The position numbers and the translations under genes were made by a program. From Catelliglobosispora koreensis DSM 44566 (GTDB lineage Bacteria > Actinomycetota > Actinomycetes > Mycobacteriales > Micromonosporaceae), in contig NZ_KB903253.1 of the NCBI RefSeq assembly GCF_000379685.1, forward strand, positions 62,001 to 126,000: a stretch of DNA of 64,000 nucleotides. Direction: 5' to 3'. Positions 34,929-43,854 of this stretch are shown here, piece after piece. Each line of letters opens with the position of its first letter. The stretch's first letter is position 1. The notes under the pieces were generated by a model that saw only the letters and a list, made by a program, of their open reading frames with translations, was not told the origin of the DNA and searched no databases.

Positions 34929-36212
34929 CTAGCGAGCGGGTGGTGGCTGGAAGGGGTGGCCGAGTGCTTCGGAGAGGCCGACGAAGACGCGCGTGGCTGG
35001 AGCCGAGCAAGGCAGGTCGGATGGATTGTCTGACAGCGTTGGAGATTCGGTGCAGCCGCCGGAGGCGATGTCGCTGTTGACCATCACGACCACGGAGGTA
35101 TCCGTTGTGGTGTCGTAGAACTGCGAGGTGTTGAAGCCGGGCAGTTCGCCTGTGTGGCCGACCCAGCCATCGAAGCAGCCAAGGGCGATGCCATAGCCGG
35201 TTGGTTCGGGCCAGGAGGTTAGCCGCTCGACTTGCGTTTCGGGCGACAGGAGTCCTTGGCCCGTCCCGAGAGCGCGGTTGTACGTGAGGATGTCGCCAAG
35301 GGTCGAGATCATGCCGCCGGCGGTCCAGCCGAAGGAAGGGCTCCAGTTGGTGGCGTTGATGGGCACGCCTGGTTCCTTGGCTCCCTGCAAGGTGTAGCCC
35401 TGCGGGTGCGGTGCCGGAATTTCCAGTGACACATCGGGGAGCGAGGTTTCGGTCAGGCCCAGCGGGTCGTAGACGCGTTGCTGGAAGACTTCCTGAACCG
35501 GCTGGCCGGTAACGGATTCGATGACTTTTCCGAGCAGGATCGTGTTGGTGTTGGAGTAGTTGAACTGAGCACCGGGCTCGAAGATGGGCGATGCCGCGAC
35601 GCCGTAGGCGATCAGTTCGTCAGGCGTGAACGTCGTTTCGGGGTTCCCGAAATAGCGTTCCAGGAACGGCTCGGTGTAGTAGGTCGAGATTCCGCTGGTC
35701 ATGTTGGCCAGTTGCCGGAGCGTGATCTGGTCGCCGTTCGGGATGCCTTGGTAGTACTTGTCTATCGGGTCATCCAGGGACAACTTCGCTTCCTGGGCGA
35801 GCTGCAAGAGCACGGTGCCGGTGAAAGTCTTGGTCACAGAACCGATGCGCATGTGCATGTCGGTCGACATCGGCGCCTGGATTTCTGGGTTGGCATAACC
35901 GTAAGCCGCCGTCCAGGTTCCCTGTGGGGTGCGAACGCCAACAAGAGCACCGGGAGCGGCTGCTTCGGCAAACGAAGCTTGCGCGGCCGCGTCCAGTTTG
36001 GACACCAGATCCGCGGGTAGCGTGGCCGACGGGGATCCGGGGGCCTTAGAGGCCACGCTGGCCGGGTCCGCGACGCACTGATCAGCCACAACCGCGGCGG
36101 CAGGATTGGCCGCGGGTGCAACCGTGGCTGATGCCGCGGACGGCACGGCCGCTCCGAGCGAAATCGCAAGGCACAACACTGCGGAAAGGGCCAACCCCCG
36201 TCGGGTCCACAT
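34929..36212 (-). CDS. Secreted serine hydrolase (class C beta-lactamase/DD-peptidase fold)
   Basis: 427 residues. A signal peptide (1-29) and an Ala/Pro-rich spacer precede the catalytic domain. The SxxK motif is Ser125-Val-Thr-Lys128, the Tyr-Ser-Asn motif lies in FNYSNTN, and the third motif is HTGELPGF. It probably hydrolyses a D-amino-acid peptide or an ester; D-alanyl-D-alanine carboxypeptidase is the nearest common annotation. Monocistronic. Confidence 0.87.
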   Translation of the reverse strand: MWTRRGLALSAVLCLAISLGAAVPSAASATVAPAANPAAAVVADQCVADPASVASKAPGSPSATLPADLVSKLDAAAQASFAEAAAPGALVGVRTPQGTWTAAYGYANPEIQAPMSTDMHMRIGSVTKTFTGTVLLQLAQEAKLSLDDPIDKYYQGIPNGDQITLRQLANMTSGISTYYTEPFLERYFGNPETTFTPDELIAYGVAASPIFEPGAQFNYSNTNTILLGKVIESVTGQPVQEVFQQRVYDPLGLTETSLPDVSLEIPAPHPQGYTLQGAKEPGVPINATNWSPSFGWTAGGMISTLGDILTYNRALGTGQGLLSPETQVERLTSWPEPTGYGIALGCFDGWVGHTGELPGFNTSQFYDTTTDTSVVVMVNSDIASGGCTESPTLSDNPSDLPCSAPATRVFVGLSEALGHPFQPPPAR

Positions 36213-36313
36213 GCCGCAACCATAGGCAATAGCTGATGAGCCCCAACGGTGTTTCGCCGAATCTGGTCCGTTTGGCTGACGCGAAACCCCGGCACACCAA
36301 CCGAAACGAACCT

Positions 36314-36736
36314 TTACACCCCAGACGTGAAGCAGCCGAGGACGAAATCCCAGCCGGAGTCGTAGTTGTCGCGTGCCGCCGCGTCGCGTGCTTCCCAGCC
36401 TGTGTGCACGAGCTCGACGCGGGTTCCGGTGCCGTCAGCGGTGAAGCTGACTTCGACCTGCGTGGCTTCGCTGGCTGTGCGCCCCGGGTGCCACGTGAAC
36501 GCCACGACGGCGGGCGGATCCCACTTGGTTACCGTTCCCCAGACGCTGGTGGTGTTGTCCCGTAAGGTTTCCACGATCTCGCCGCCAACGCGGCCTTCGA
36601 GCGTGACATCTGTGGCGTCAGCTGCCCCGACCGAGTGAGTGGCCAAGGGCCACCACTCCCCCATGCGCGCGGTGAACAAGGCGAACGCGCGGTCTGGCGC
36701 GACCTGAACACGGACAGTCTTAATCAGCGGTTCCAT
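36314..36736 (-). CDS. SRPBCC/AHSA1-like protein
   Basis: 140 residues with the START-like helix-grip pattern: IKTVRVQVAPDRAFALFT at the N-terminus, GGEIVET and the strand pair around VVAFTWHPG. These proteins bind hydrophobic ligands; no ligand can be inferred. AAGGAG precedes the ATG. The gene overlaps the end of the ArsR regulator by 17 bp, a very common actinobacterial ArsR-SRPBCC pair. Confidence 0.85.
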   Translation of the reverse strand: MEPLIKTVRVQVAPDRAFALFTARMGEWWPLATHSVGAADATDVTLEGRVGGEIVETLRDNTTSVWGTVTKWDPPAVVAFTWHPGRTASEATQVEVSFTADGTGTRVELVHTGWEARDAAARDNYDSGWDFVLGCFTSGV

Positions 36737-37040
36737 CGCTACTCTCCTTATCGGCGAAGGCGGCGAAACTTTCCAGCGCCGTGCCCCAGAAGTCGTCGAG
36801 CCAGTCCCGCAACACGGTCAGCCCACGGGAGTCGACGCGATAGAAGTTGCGCGTTCCCACGGTTTCGTGCGCGACCAGTCCCGACTCCTGGAGCACGCGC
36901 AAGTGCTGCGACACCGCGGGACGGCTGACGGGCAGCCGCGCGGCCAGCTCGCCGACGGTGACCGGACCTTCGCGCAGCAGCTCAAGGATGCTGCGCCTAG
37001 TCCGGTCACCGAGTGCGTCCAGCACTTGGTAAGTCTCCAC
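36720..37040 (-). CDS. ArsR-family transcriptional repressor
   Basis: 106 residues from the GTG at 37040. The winged helix includes LGDRTRRSILELL, GELAARLPVSRPAVSQHLRVL and a VGTRNFYRVD wing. No metal-binding CxC motif is present, as is typical for ArsR partners of SRPBCC proteins. The open frame extends to 37076, but that would place the symmetric operator inside the coding region, so the shorter start is preferred. Confidence 0.83.
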   Translation of the reverse strand: METYQVLDALGDRTRRSILELLREGPVTVGELAARLPVSRPAVSQHLRVLQESGLVAHETVGTRNFYRVDSRGLTVLRDWLDDFWGTALESFAAFADKESSDGTAD

Positions 37041-37045
37041 GAACC

Positions 37046-37061
37046 GTAAGTTACCACTTAC
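37046..37061. promoter_or_regulatory. Candidate ArsR operator GTAAGT-N4-ACTTAC
   Basis: Perfect 6-bp inverted repeats separated by TACC lie 5 nt before the preferred ArsR start. The placement suits autorepression of the ArsR-SRPBCC operon. Confidence 0.55.
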
Positions 37062-37085
37062 CGTTGGCGGAGACAACAGCCCAAG

Positions 37086-39107
37086 CTACTTCCAGGTCGT
37101 GGAAATCGTGGCGGCGCAGGGACTCGTGCCGGTGGAGTAAGTGCGGTTGGCGCCGCTTTCCCACACAACACCGCCCGAGCCGTCCTTCTTGATGAATTTG
37201 AATTCGAAAGCCGTGCCCGGCGGGATATTGATAACCCCGCGCCACAGTGGGTACGCAGCAGAGCTCAGCAAAGGCGCCGATCCCGTGTTCCAAGACGACA
37301 GCGGAGCGATGCTGCCCACGACATGCACGTTCTGTCCCCACGTCGTGGTCGCGTTCACCTCAAACGTCACAGCGATCGAGGTGCACGATGAACCTGGCCC
37401 GTTCCACGTTTCGGCATAGGCCACCGAACAAGCCGTCGCCGTGCTGTGACTGCGATTCGGGTCGTATTCCCACGTGACGTTGCCGGCGGCGTCCTTGCGG
37501 ATGTACTTGTATTGGTACGTCGTGTTGAACGGAATGTTCACCGTGCCCGGAACGGGAATCGCGGCGGCCGTGTTCCAGCTGCCCAATGCTGGGATGGAGC
37601 CGACGATGTAGGCGTTCTCGCTGAAACTAAACGTGGTCGCCGTTGAGGTGCACCCGGTAGGAGTTGGCGTCGGTGAAGGTGTGCCGCCACTGAGAGCACC
37701 AACGTGCAGCGCGATCATCCCGTTGGCCGGAACGGTTGCCGTGAACTGACCGCCGCTGACACTGATGACTGAGCACCCGTCCAGAGCCACGTTGCAGTAG
37801 TTGCCGTTGGGCAACTGCGTGCTAAACGTTGTGCTCCAAGCGCTTCCAGACCGGTTGAAGGCAGTGTGACCCTTGTTGCCGCGACCAAAGGCGATCCGGT
37901 TGGATTGCGGCGACGTCCAGTTGGTGACCGCCGTGCCGTTGACCTGATTGTGGAATCCAACCAGGTTCGCCACGACCGTACGCCGGTGCTCGCACTCCCA
38001 GCCCGCACCGCACGTGACCTGATTGGTGATCCCGCTGCCGTTGGCTGGCGGGCCGGCTTCATTGTTCGTGAAACTGAAGCTGCTCATCAGCTGTGGCGTG
38101 CCATAGGGATAGGCAAGGCTGAAAGCCTGTGCCAGCGCGTGGGTCTGGCCGTCCTTATAGGTCAGTCGCGCCCGGCCGTTGCGCTGGGTGTCGTGATTAT
38201 CCACGAAATTGACCGCGTCACCGTGCGATAGCAGCATGCCGCCGAAGTCGTTGAGACCGCTCAAGTTGGCGTCCCGGAACGCGTTGCCGACCTTATCGCC
38301 GTAACGGAATTCGGTGACGTCGCCGAGGCCGGTGTATTCGCTCGGGCTGATTTCGCCGGGTCCGCCTTCAATGACTTCGGAGAAGATGTACGGGCTGCCG
38401 GACAGTCCGCTCAAGACGGCCTGCAGATCGGCGACGGGAGTGTGCTTCGCCGCGTCGATCCGGAATCCGTCAACGCCAAGGCCGATGAGGTCGTTTAGAT
38501 AGGCGGTGAGTTTGCCGCGCACGTGAGACGACTCCGTCTTGAGGTCAGACAGATCGACGAGTTCACAGTTCTGCACTTCCCAACGGTCCGTCCAGCTGCG
38601 AATGTCGTCGTTGCCGTTGCGGCCGCAGTGATGGAAGTCGTCGAAACCATAAGGCACGGCAGGATAACTGTATTGCGTGTAGGTGCTGCCAGCACTTCCC
38701 GGGCCAGTCGACGCCCCGCCTGCCATGTGGTTCACGACAGCGTCGACGTAAATCTTCACGCCCGCGGCGTGGCACGTCTGCACCATGCTCGCGAACGCGG
38801 CTCGGTCACCACGTCGTGACACGATTTGATAGCTGACCGGCTGATAGTCCTGCCACCACGGGAAGCCGTGGCCAGGCAACACGACGTGCTCCTGGGGCGG
38901 GGAAACTTGGACCGCACCAAAACCCTTGGGCCCCAGCACATTCGTGCATTCGGAAGCGATCGACGTCCACGGCCACTCAAACAGATGCACGATGACGTCG
39001 CGGGGACCAGGGTTCGCATCCACTTTGGCTTCAGTAAGCGTTGGTATGAATAGCACGGCCGCGGCTGCCGTAGCCACGGCGGCCATGACGGAACGAGGGA
39101 CGGACAT
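37086..39107 (-). CDS. Secreted alpha-amylase (GH13) with two C-terminal starch-binding (CBM20-like) domains
   Basis: 673 residues. A signal peptide (1-27) precedes the GH13 barrel, with nucleophile Asp218 in GFRIDAAKH, acid/base Glu244 in SEVIEG and Asp306 in FVDNHD. A C-terminal beta domain is followed by a Thr/Pro linker and two CBM20-like modules, each with a VVGSI or IVGSI strand, a WN pair and a YKYIRKD or FKFIKKD strand. It digests starch outside the cell. GAGGAGG precedes the ATG. Symmetric CTTGC-containing sites upstream may mediate maltose-type repression. Confidence 0.93.
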   Translation of the reverse strand: MSVPRSVMAAVATAAAAVLFIPTLTEAKVDANPGPRDVIVHLFEWPWTSIASECTNVLGPKGFGAVQVSPPQEHVVLPGHGFPWWQDYQPVSYQIVSRRGDRAAFASMVQTCHAAGVKIYVDAVVNHMAGGASTGPGSAGSTYTQYSYPAVPYGFDDFHHCGRNGNDDIRSWTDRWEVQNCELVDLSDLKTESSHVRGKLTAYLNDLIGLGVDGFRIDAAKHTPVADLQAVLSGLSGSPYIFSEVIEGGPGEISPSEYTGLGDVTEFRYGDKVGNAFRDANLSGLNDFGGMLLSHGDAVNFVDNHDTQRNGRARLTYKDGQTHALAQAFSLAYPYGTPQLMSSFSFTNNEAGPPANGSGITNQVTCGAGWECEHRRTVVANLVGFHNQVNGTAVTNWTSPQSNRIAFGRGNKGHTAFNRSGSAWSTTFSTQLPNGNYCNVALDGCSVISVSGGQFTATVPANGMIALHVGALSGGTPSPTPTPTGCTSTATTFSFSENAYIVGSIPALGSWNTAAAIPVPGTVNIPFNTTYQYKYIRKDAAGNVTWEYDPNRSHSTATACSVAYAETWNGPGSSCTSIAVTFEVNATTTWGQNVHVVGSIAPLSSWNTGSAPLLSSAAYPLWRGVINIPPGTAFEFKFIKKDGSGGVVWESGANRTYSTGTSPCAATISTTWK

Positions 39108-39122
39108 GGAGCCTCCTCATTG

Positions 39123-39142
39123 GAAACTCTTGCGAAAGTTTC
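39123..39142. promoter_or_regulatory. Candidate operator upstream of the amylase gene
   Basis: GAAACT and AGTTTC flank CTTGCGAA; the core CTTGCGAAAG is a near-palindrome with a central CG, as in LacI-family sites. It lies 15-35 nt before the ATG. A second related site, ATCTT-GCA-AAGAT, is at 39256-39268. Control by a MalR-like repressor is inferred. Confidence 0.45.
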
Positions 39143-39271
39143 ACCGAGGTTAGCCCCGCGTTGCGGAGATGTGAAGAGTCGCTGAGCTGGGCCTTTCAGT
39201 TTCAGCCGCAGGTAATAGGTGGTGCCGCAGGTCGGGCTTATGGCGTACCAGCAAAATCTTGCAAAGATCTT

Positions 39272-40537
39272 TTAGCGAGGGCGAGTGAACCTCTCTGATG
39301 CCGGCACCACGAGCAAGACGAGGGTGGCGATCGCGGCGAGGGCGATGAGACCACGGATGGCGAACCACGCCATGAAGACGAATGGTCCGGCGAGCGTGTC
39401 GTCCAGCCCCAAGAGCGGCGAACCGCAGGGGCACAACGCGGCGAACAAGACGAGTCCGGAAAGGACAGCCAGGCCAAGGCGCGCCGGATCGGCACCTCGG
39501 CTGACCTGCTTGGCCAGGACGACCGCGATGGCGCCGGCCAACAGCGCGGCAGCGACTTCGGCGGCACCGTAAATCGTGAACATAGCAAGGCTGCCGTCTA
39601 CATCCGTGGGCGTCAGTTCGGGATCGGCCGCCAGGAGTTCGTCGCCGAACACCCGCATCAGCACGAGATCGGCCACGGCGGTAAGCACACCAAGCAATAC
39701 ACCGGCATAAGTTGTCCACACGGCGATAGCGATGGTGAGTGGGCGCGATGGTTTCACCTCGGCGCGAATCTCAAACCGTCCTGTGAGACGGTCGTGTTCG
39801 GCTTCGGTTCCGATCGCGGCGCGGTCTTCTGGATGCTCGGCGTACCAACGGATCGCGTCGGCGATTAGCCAGCGATGGGTCTTGGTTTGCAGCGGCAGCG
39901 TCGGCGCCGTCGTCGGCCCCATGCTGGCTTGAAATCCGCGCTGCTGAACGAGATCGGGCCGGACGATCGCGAGCCGGATTTGCTGGCCATTCCAGCCCAG
40001 CGACGGCCGCGGCGGCCCACCGGAAGCCAATGCCTCCCAAGGGATAAAGCGATGGGCGAACGGTGTCGTGACACCAATGCCTTCGGGCGTCAGCTCCGTC
40101 CCACCCGGACGCAACGCTGTGCTGGCGATGAGCACGCCGAGGGCCAGGAAGGGAAGTACACACGCGATGCTGACAACCGTGAGCGTCAGCCGCACCGGCG
40201 GCGGGGTGTCGGGGGCGAGCAACCCGTGCCCGCCAATGAGCATCGAGATCGCGGCCGCGACAAGCGTCAAGGTCCCGATAGCGGGCAGCAGCGGATCGCT
40301 CGCGGGAATCAAGCGAAAGCCGGACGCCGTGATCTGAAAACGGATCTGCCGGCGGTTAGCCCAAATCAGCGGAATGTTGGCGAAAGATATCACGATCGAT
40401 AGTCCGAAGAGGACGAACGCGACGAGCGAACTTGCCGGAAACGCTTCGGGGGGCTGCACCGCCTGTGCCCAGATGCCAGCCACCACAACGGCTAACAGGA
40501 CGCCACCGGTCACGGCGATGGCGGTGCGCTTCGTCAT
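39272..40537 (-). CDS. Polytopic membrane protein with DUF-like core, unknown function
   Basis: 421 residues from the ATG at 40537. Four N-terminal helices (about 5-150) are followed by a roughly 100-residue soluble domain with a bPH-like segment (LRPGGTELTPEGIGVTTPF, then FIPWEAL). Four C-terminal helices lie at about 275-415. No specific family is claimed. The longer frame to 40597 lacks support. It stands alone between the amylase and the penicillin acylase. Confidence 0.75.
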   Translation of the reverse strand: MTKRTAIAVTGGVLLAVVVAGIWAQAVQPPEAFPASSLVAFVLFGLSIVISFANIPLIWANRRQIRFQITASGFRLIPASDPLLPAIGTLTLVAAAISMLIGGHGLLAPDTPPPVRLTLTVVSIACVLPFLALGVLIASTALRPGGTELTPEGIGVTTPFAHRFIPWEALASGGPPRPSLGWNGQQIRLAIVRPDLVQQRGFQASMGPTTAPTLPLQTKTHRWLIADAIRWYAEHPEDRAAIGTEAEHDRLTGRFEIRAEVKPSRPLTIAIAVWTTYAGVLLGVLTAVADLVLMRVFGDELLAADPELTPTDVDGSLAMFTIYGAAEVAAALLAGAIAVVLAKQVSRGADPARLGLAVLSGLVLFAALCPCGSPLLGLDDTLAGPFVFMAWFAIRGLIALAAIATLVLLVVPASERFTRPR

Positions 40538-40567
40538 GCTGCTGGTATAGCACCTTTGAGCAAACTG

Positions 40568-40597
40568 GTGGGGCCCGCCTCTGAGAGCGGGCCCCAC
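40568..40597. terminator. Terminator after the penicillin acylase gene
   Basis: A perfect 11-bp stem (GTGGGGCCCGC with its complement) and an 8-nt loop lie 7 nt past the stop at 40604. The tail on the minus strand is CAGTTTGCTC, only moderately T-rich. Confidence 0.7.
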
Positions 40598-40603
40598 TTT
40601 GCT

Positions 40604-43600
40604 TCACTTCGCGTAGATATCGAATTCGTATAGTGAGAATCCGTAGGACGTCGCCCGCGTCACGCCATACATCCGCACGTAGCGGGCATTGACGGCGTTG
40701 AACTGGACGTTGTCGGTTCCTCCATTGCCGGCGGTGGTCGAGAAAACCGTTGTCCACGTTGAATTGTCAGTGGACACCTCAATCCGGTAGGCCGTGGCGT
40801 AGGCCGACTCCCAGTTCAAAATCACGCGTTTGACACTCTGCGCTGAGCCAAGGTCCACTTTGAGCCACTGGTTGTTGCTCCACGAACTCGCCCACCGGGT
40901 GCCATCGTTGGCATCGACAGCTTTGCCCGGCGTGTGACTCGTGAGGAACTGTGTGCTCGACGCACTAGCTGACTTGTTGTGCGCGAGGTTGGCGATATTG
41001 TCGCCGCGCCGCGCGGGGAACTGCACGACCTGCTGATAGGTCGGGCGGTTCTGCCAGCTGATCGGGTCTTGCCCGATGCCGCCGAGCGCCGAATGAATGA
41101 TGGTGTCCGCGCACCACTGGTCGCCTGCGGCGCAATCACCATCGCCAGGATAAACCTGATTCGCTGGTACTCCGGCCGCCTGCGTCAGGCTGGTGAGGAG
41201 CGCGTTGCGGCAGTTGGCCAGATCGCCGTTGCCACAATAGGTCGCGGCCAGCGGTCCGCTCACGGGCTGCCCGAGAACAGAGCGCAGATCTTTCGACACG
41301 TAGCCCCACCATCCATATTGGAACGCGGAACCCTTATGCGGCTGACCGTGATCCGATGGCGACTCGTCCACGCCGAGCGCGTTGGTTAGCGATCCGTAGA
41401 GTTCCGCGCCCAACGCTGGCTTGAACATAGCCTCCACGAGCTTTGGCCACCAGGCGTCCAGGATTCTGATGGCGTCAGCGTGCTGATACACCTTGCTTCC
41501 CGGGCTTGTCTCGGTGCGGCGGCCGCCCGCGTTCAGCCACGCCTCCAGTTTGGCGACGTTGGGATCGCCGGTGGGCTTGAGGATTTGCAGCAGCAACGGG
41601 AGCAACGATGTCGCTCGCAGATCCTCGTGCGCGGCCGCTTCCGCTATCTTGACCACCGCCGCGCGGTCGAGCTTTTGCCCGTTCGCTATGCCTGCCTTGA
41701 CTTTCTTGTCCAGCAGATCGCCGCGGTGCACAGGGCCGAAGCTGAAGTTTCCGTCGGAGGCGCTGTAATCCTTGGCCTGCTTGTTGTTCCAGGAGATGTA
41801 ATAGTCCTGGTTCACCGACTGCGGATGCGCGCTGGCAGGCGTGTACTGAGCGGTGTTGTTCTCCGGGTTCCACCCGGTCCACTCATTGGCCTGCGTTGCC
41901 GCGATCGGCAGGTTCGGGTCAACGTGCGCTGGACGCACCGGGTTTGAACCCGAGTTGAAGTACGCCGCTTCGCGTGAGTTGACATAGAACCAGTTGAACG
42001 CGTAGCCAATGTTGTGCGCCGAGTTCATGAACGCGCTCGCGGTGCCCATTTGCGCCGGGTCGTTGAACATCTGGAACCCGATCGCCGAGTCCGCCTCGTG
42101 CCGGTAGGTCGAGCGCAGAGAGGCGAACGCCGTCGGGACACCGTTTACCATGCCGCGCCACAACACCAGGCCGTACCTGGTGCGATACGTGATGAGGGAA
42201 TACGATCCGGCCGGGGTGCCGTCGGCGAGCGTTGGTGTCCAAGAGTTGTCTTGGCGCAGCACGTCCATCGGGGTGCAGACACCACGGAACTTGTAGACGT
42301 TACTGTTGATGTCTCCGCAAAGCTCTACGGCGTACGTGTCGGTGATGTCCTGACTCGCACTCGTGGCGCTCCACGCATAATCTTGCCCGCGTCCTAATTG
42401 GACATAGAGATTGACTCCGGCGAAGGACGCGCCCCGTGCGCTGATGCCCGGGCCCTGAAGCTCTTGCAGCATCAGCAGTTGCGGCGAGAAGTAGGCCGTC
42501 TGCGGCCCAAATACCGCGATCGGGTTGCCGGTCGTCGTGTGCGCTCCGGAGACGACAACGGCGTTCGACATACCCCTTCGCTGCTCCGTCAGGGTTTGCG
42601 CGCTCGCGCCGCCGGTTTGGTTATACACAACGGGGACCGGATGCGCCGTGCCTCGATCCGGCAGCACGGTTCCGCTCGGGCTCGCCGGCGTCTGGCCATA
42701 CGGGAACGATTGCCCGTTGTGTAGCGTTTGCACGGTCTCCGGGTCGTTCTGCTCCCGGAACGCCCGCCAAACCTGGTCACCCACGACCGGGCCGTACTTG
42801 ATCCGGGCTTCGACACGCACCAGCGCCGAGCGCATCTCAGCCCCGCCGCCCCCGCCGAACAGCCCGCCCACGACACCGCTGATCGCGACGACGTCAGTCA
42901 CCTTAAACGGCACCGGGCCACCCTCGTTCGTGATCGCGTCCAGGTGTCCGGTCAGGACATACTCCCCTGGGCAATTCACGGGCCGCGCCGCCATGCATTG
43001 AGCGATGTAGGCATTGACGCCGGCGATGTATTCCGTGATATCGCTGTAGAGCAGTTGCCCCCGCGGACCGCTATCGCGCAGCGCGTCGACCTGCGCCTGC
43101 AAGTCAGCCTCGGTGTAGGGCGAGTTGCGCCAGACCTGCTGCTCCAGCGCCTGATTGCCGGGCGCCCCGCCAGCGAACGAGGTCAGGTTTCCCCGGCCGA
43201 CGTGCCGAAGCAGGTCCATCAGGAACAGCCGGTCATTGGCACCGGCGAACCCGGCCCCAAACATCGTGCCGCCACGTGTCGTCCCATAGATGTGCGGGAC
43301 GCCCGTTGCCTTATCACGCACGATCCTGACATCGGACCGCGGCGTAATCGTGCTCTCCACCTGCGACGCGGGCACGCCGAAGGAGGCATCGTTGTAGAAC
43401 TGCCCAATCTGCTCGTTCGTCAGCCCCGTATAGGCGCTGAGCAGGTTGTTGTATTTCGCGATCTGATCCGCGTTGTGCGGAGGTTTCAGGCCGAACGCCT
43501 GTGCCGCAAGGATTTCCGCCAACGTAGCGTTCCCATTCTGCCCGGGCGGCAGAATATCGTCACACTGATCCAGGCAGAAGTCATTGGGCTGCAGATATGC

Positions 43601-43693
43601 GCTGGCAGCGACAGCCGGGGCGGCGGGAGCGAGCACCAATGCACTGGTGACAAGCACAAGCGCCATTCCGGCCCGCGTCACTTTGCTGAACAC
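40604..43693 (-). CDS. Secreted penicillin-acylase-family Ntn hydrolase with C-terminal F5/8C (discoidin) domain
   Basis: 1029 residues. A signal peptide (1-30) precedes the alpha-chain region. The expected autocleavage site is before Ser376 in RRGMSNAVVVSGAHT, which would be the catalytic N-terminal nucleophile of the beta chain. The relatives are the acylases of acyl-homoserine lactones, aculeacin and penicillin. The last 130 or so residues form an F5/8C beta-sandwich (NKSASASS, then WASSWSNNQWLKVDLG), likely binding sugar or cell-wall polymer. Possible substrates are quorum signals, lipopeptides or beta-lactams. Confidence 0.9.
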   Translation of the reverse strand: MFSKVTRAGMALVLVTSALVLAPAAPAVAASAYLQPNDFCLDQCDDILPPGQNGNATLAEILAAQAFGLKPPHNADQIAKYNNLLSAYTGLTNEQIGQFYNDASFGVPASQVESTITPRSDVRIVRDKATGVPHIYGTTRGGTMFGAGFAGANDRLFLMDLLRHVGRGNLTSFAGGAPGNQALEQQVWRNSPYTEADLQAQVDALRDSGPRGQLLYSDITEYIAGVNAYIAQCMAARPVNCPGEYVLTGHLDAITNEGGPVPFKVTDVVAISGVVGGLFGGGGGAEMRSALVRVEARIKYGPVVGDQVWRAFREQNDPETVQTLHNGQSFPYGQTPASPSGTVLPDRGTAHPVPVVYNQTGGASAQTLTEQRRGMSNAVVVSGAHTTTGNPIAVFGPQTAYFSPQLLMLQELQGPGISARGASFAGVNLYVQLGRGQDYAWSATSASQDITDTYAVELCGDINSNVYKFRGVCTPMDVLRQDNSWTPTLADGTPAGSYSLITYRTRYGLVLWRGMVNGVPTAFASLRSTYRHEADSAIGFQMFNDPAQMGTASAFMNSAHNIGYAFNWFYVNSREAAYFNSGSNPVRPAHVDPNLPIAATQANEWTGWNPENNTAQYTPASAHPQSVNQDYYISWNNKQAKDYSASDGNFSFGPVHRGDLLDKKVKAGIANGQKLDRAAVVKIAEAAAHEDLRATSLLPLLLQILKPTGDPNVAKLEAWLNAGGRRTETSPGSKVYQHADAIRILDAWWPKLVEAMFKPALGAELYGSLTNALGVDESPSDHGQPHKGSAFQYGWWGYVSKDLRSVLGQPVSGPLAATYCGNGDLANCRNALLTSLTQAAGVPANQVYPGDGDCAAGDQWCADTIIHSALGGIGQDPISWQNRPTYQQVVQFPARRGDNIANLAHNKSASASSTQFLTSHTPGKAVDANDGTRWASSWSNNQWLKVDLGSAQSVKRVILNWESAYATAYRIEVSTDNSTWTTVFSTTAGNGGTDNVQFNAVNARYVRMYGVTRATSYGFSLYEFDIYAK

Positions 43694-43854
43694 GGGCTAT
43701 CCCCTCTCGGGACGGTGTATGTGAAGGGTGCTCACATCCTAGGGATGACCCCACCGTCTACAACAGAGGGAAATTCATCTTTGCCGGTCTAGCACACGCT
43801 GCAGAAAATTAGAACCTGTTGCAATTTTGATCGAGTATCTTAAGATCTTGACTC

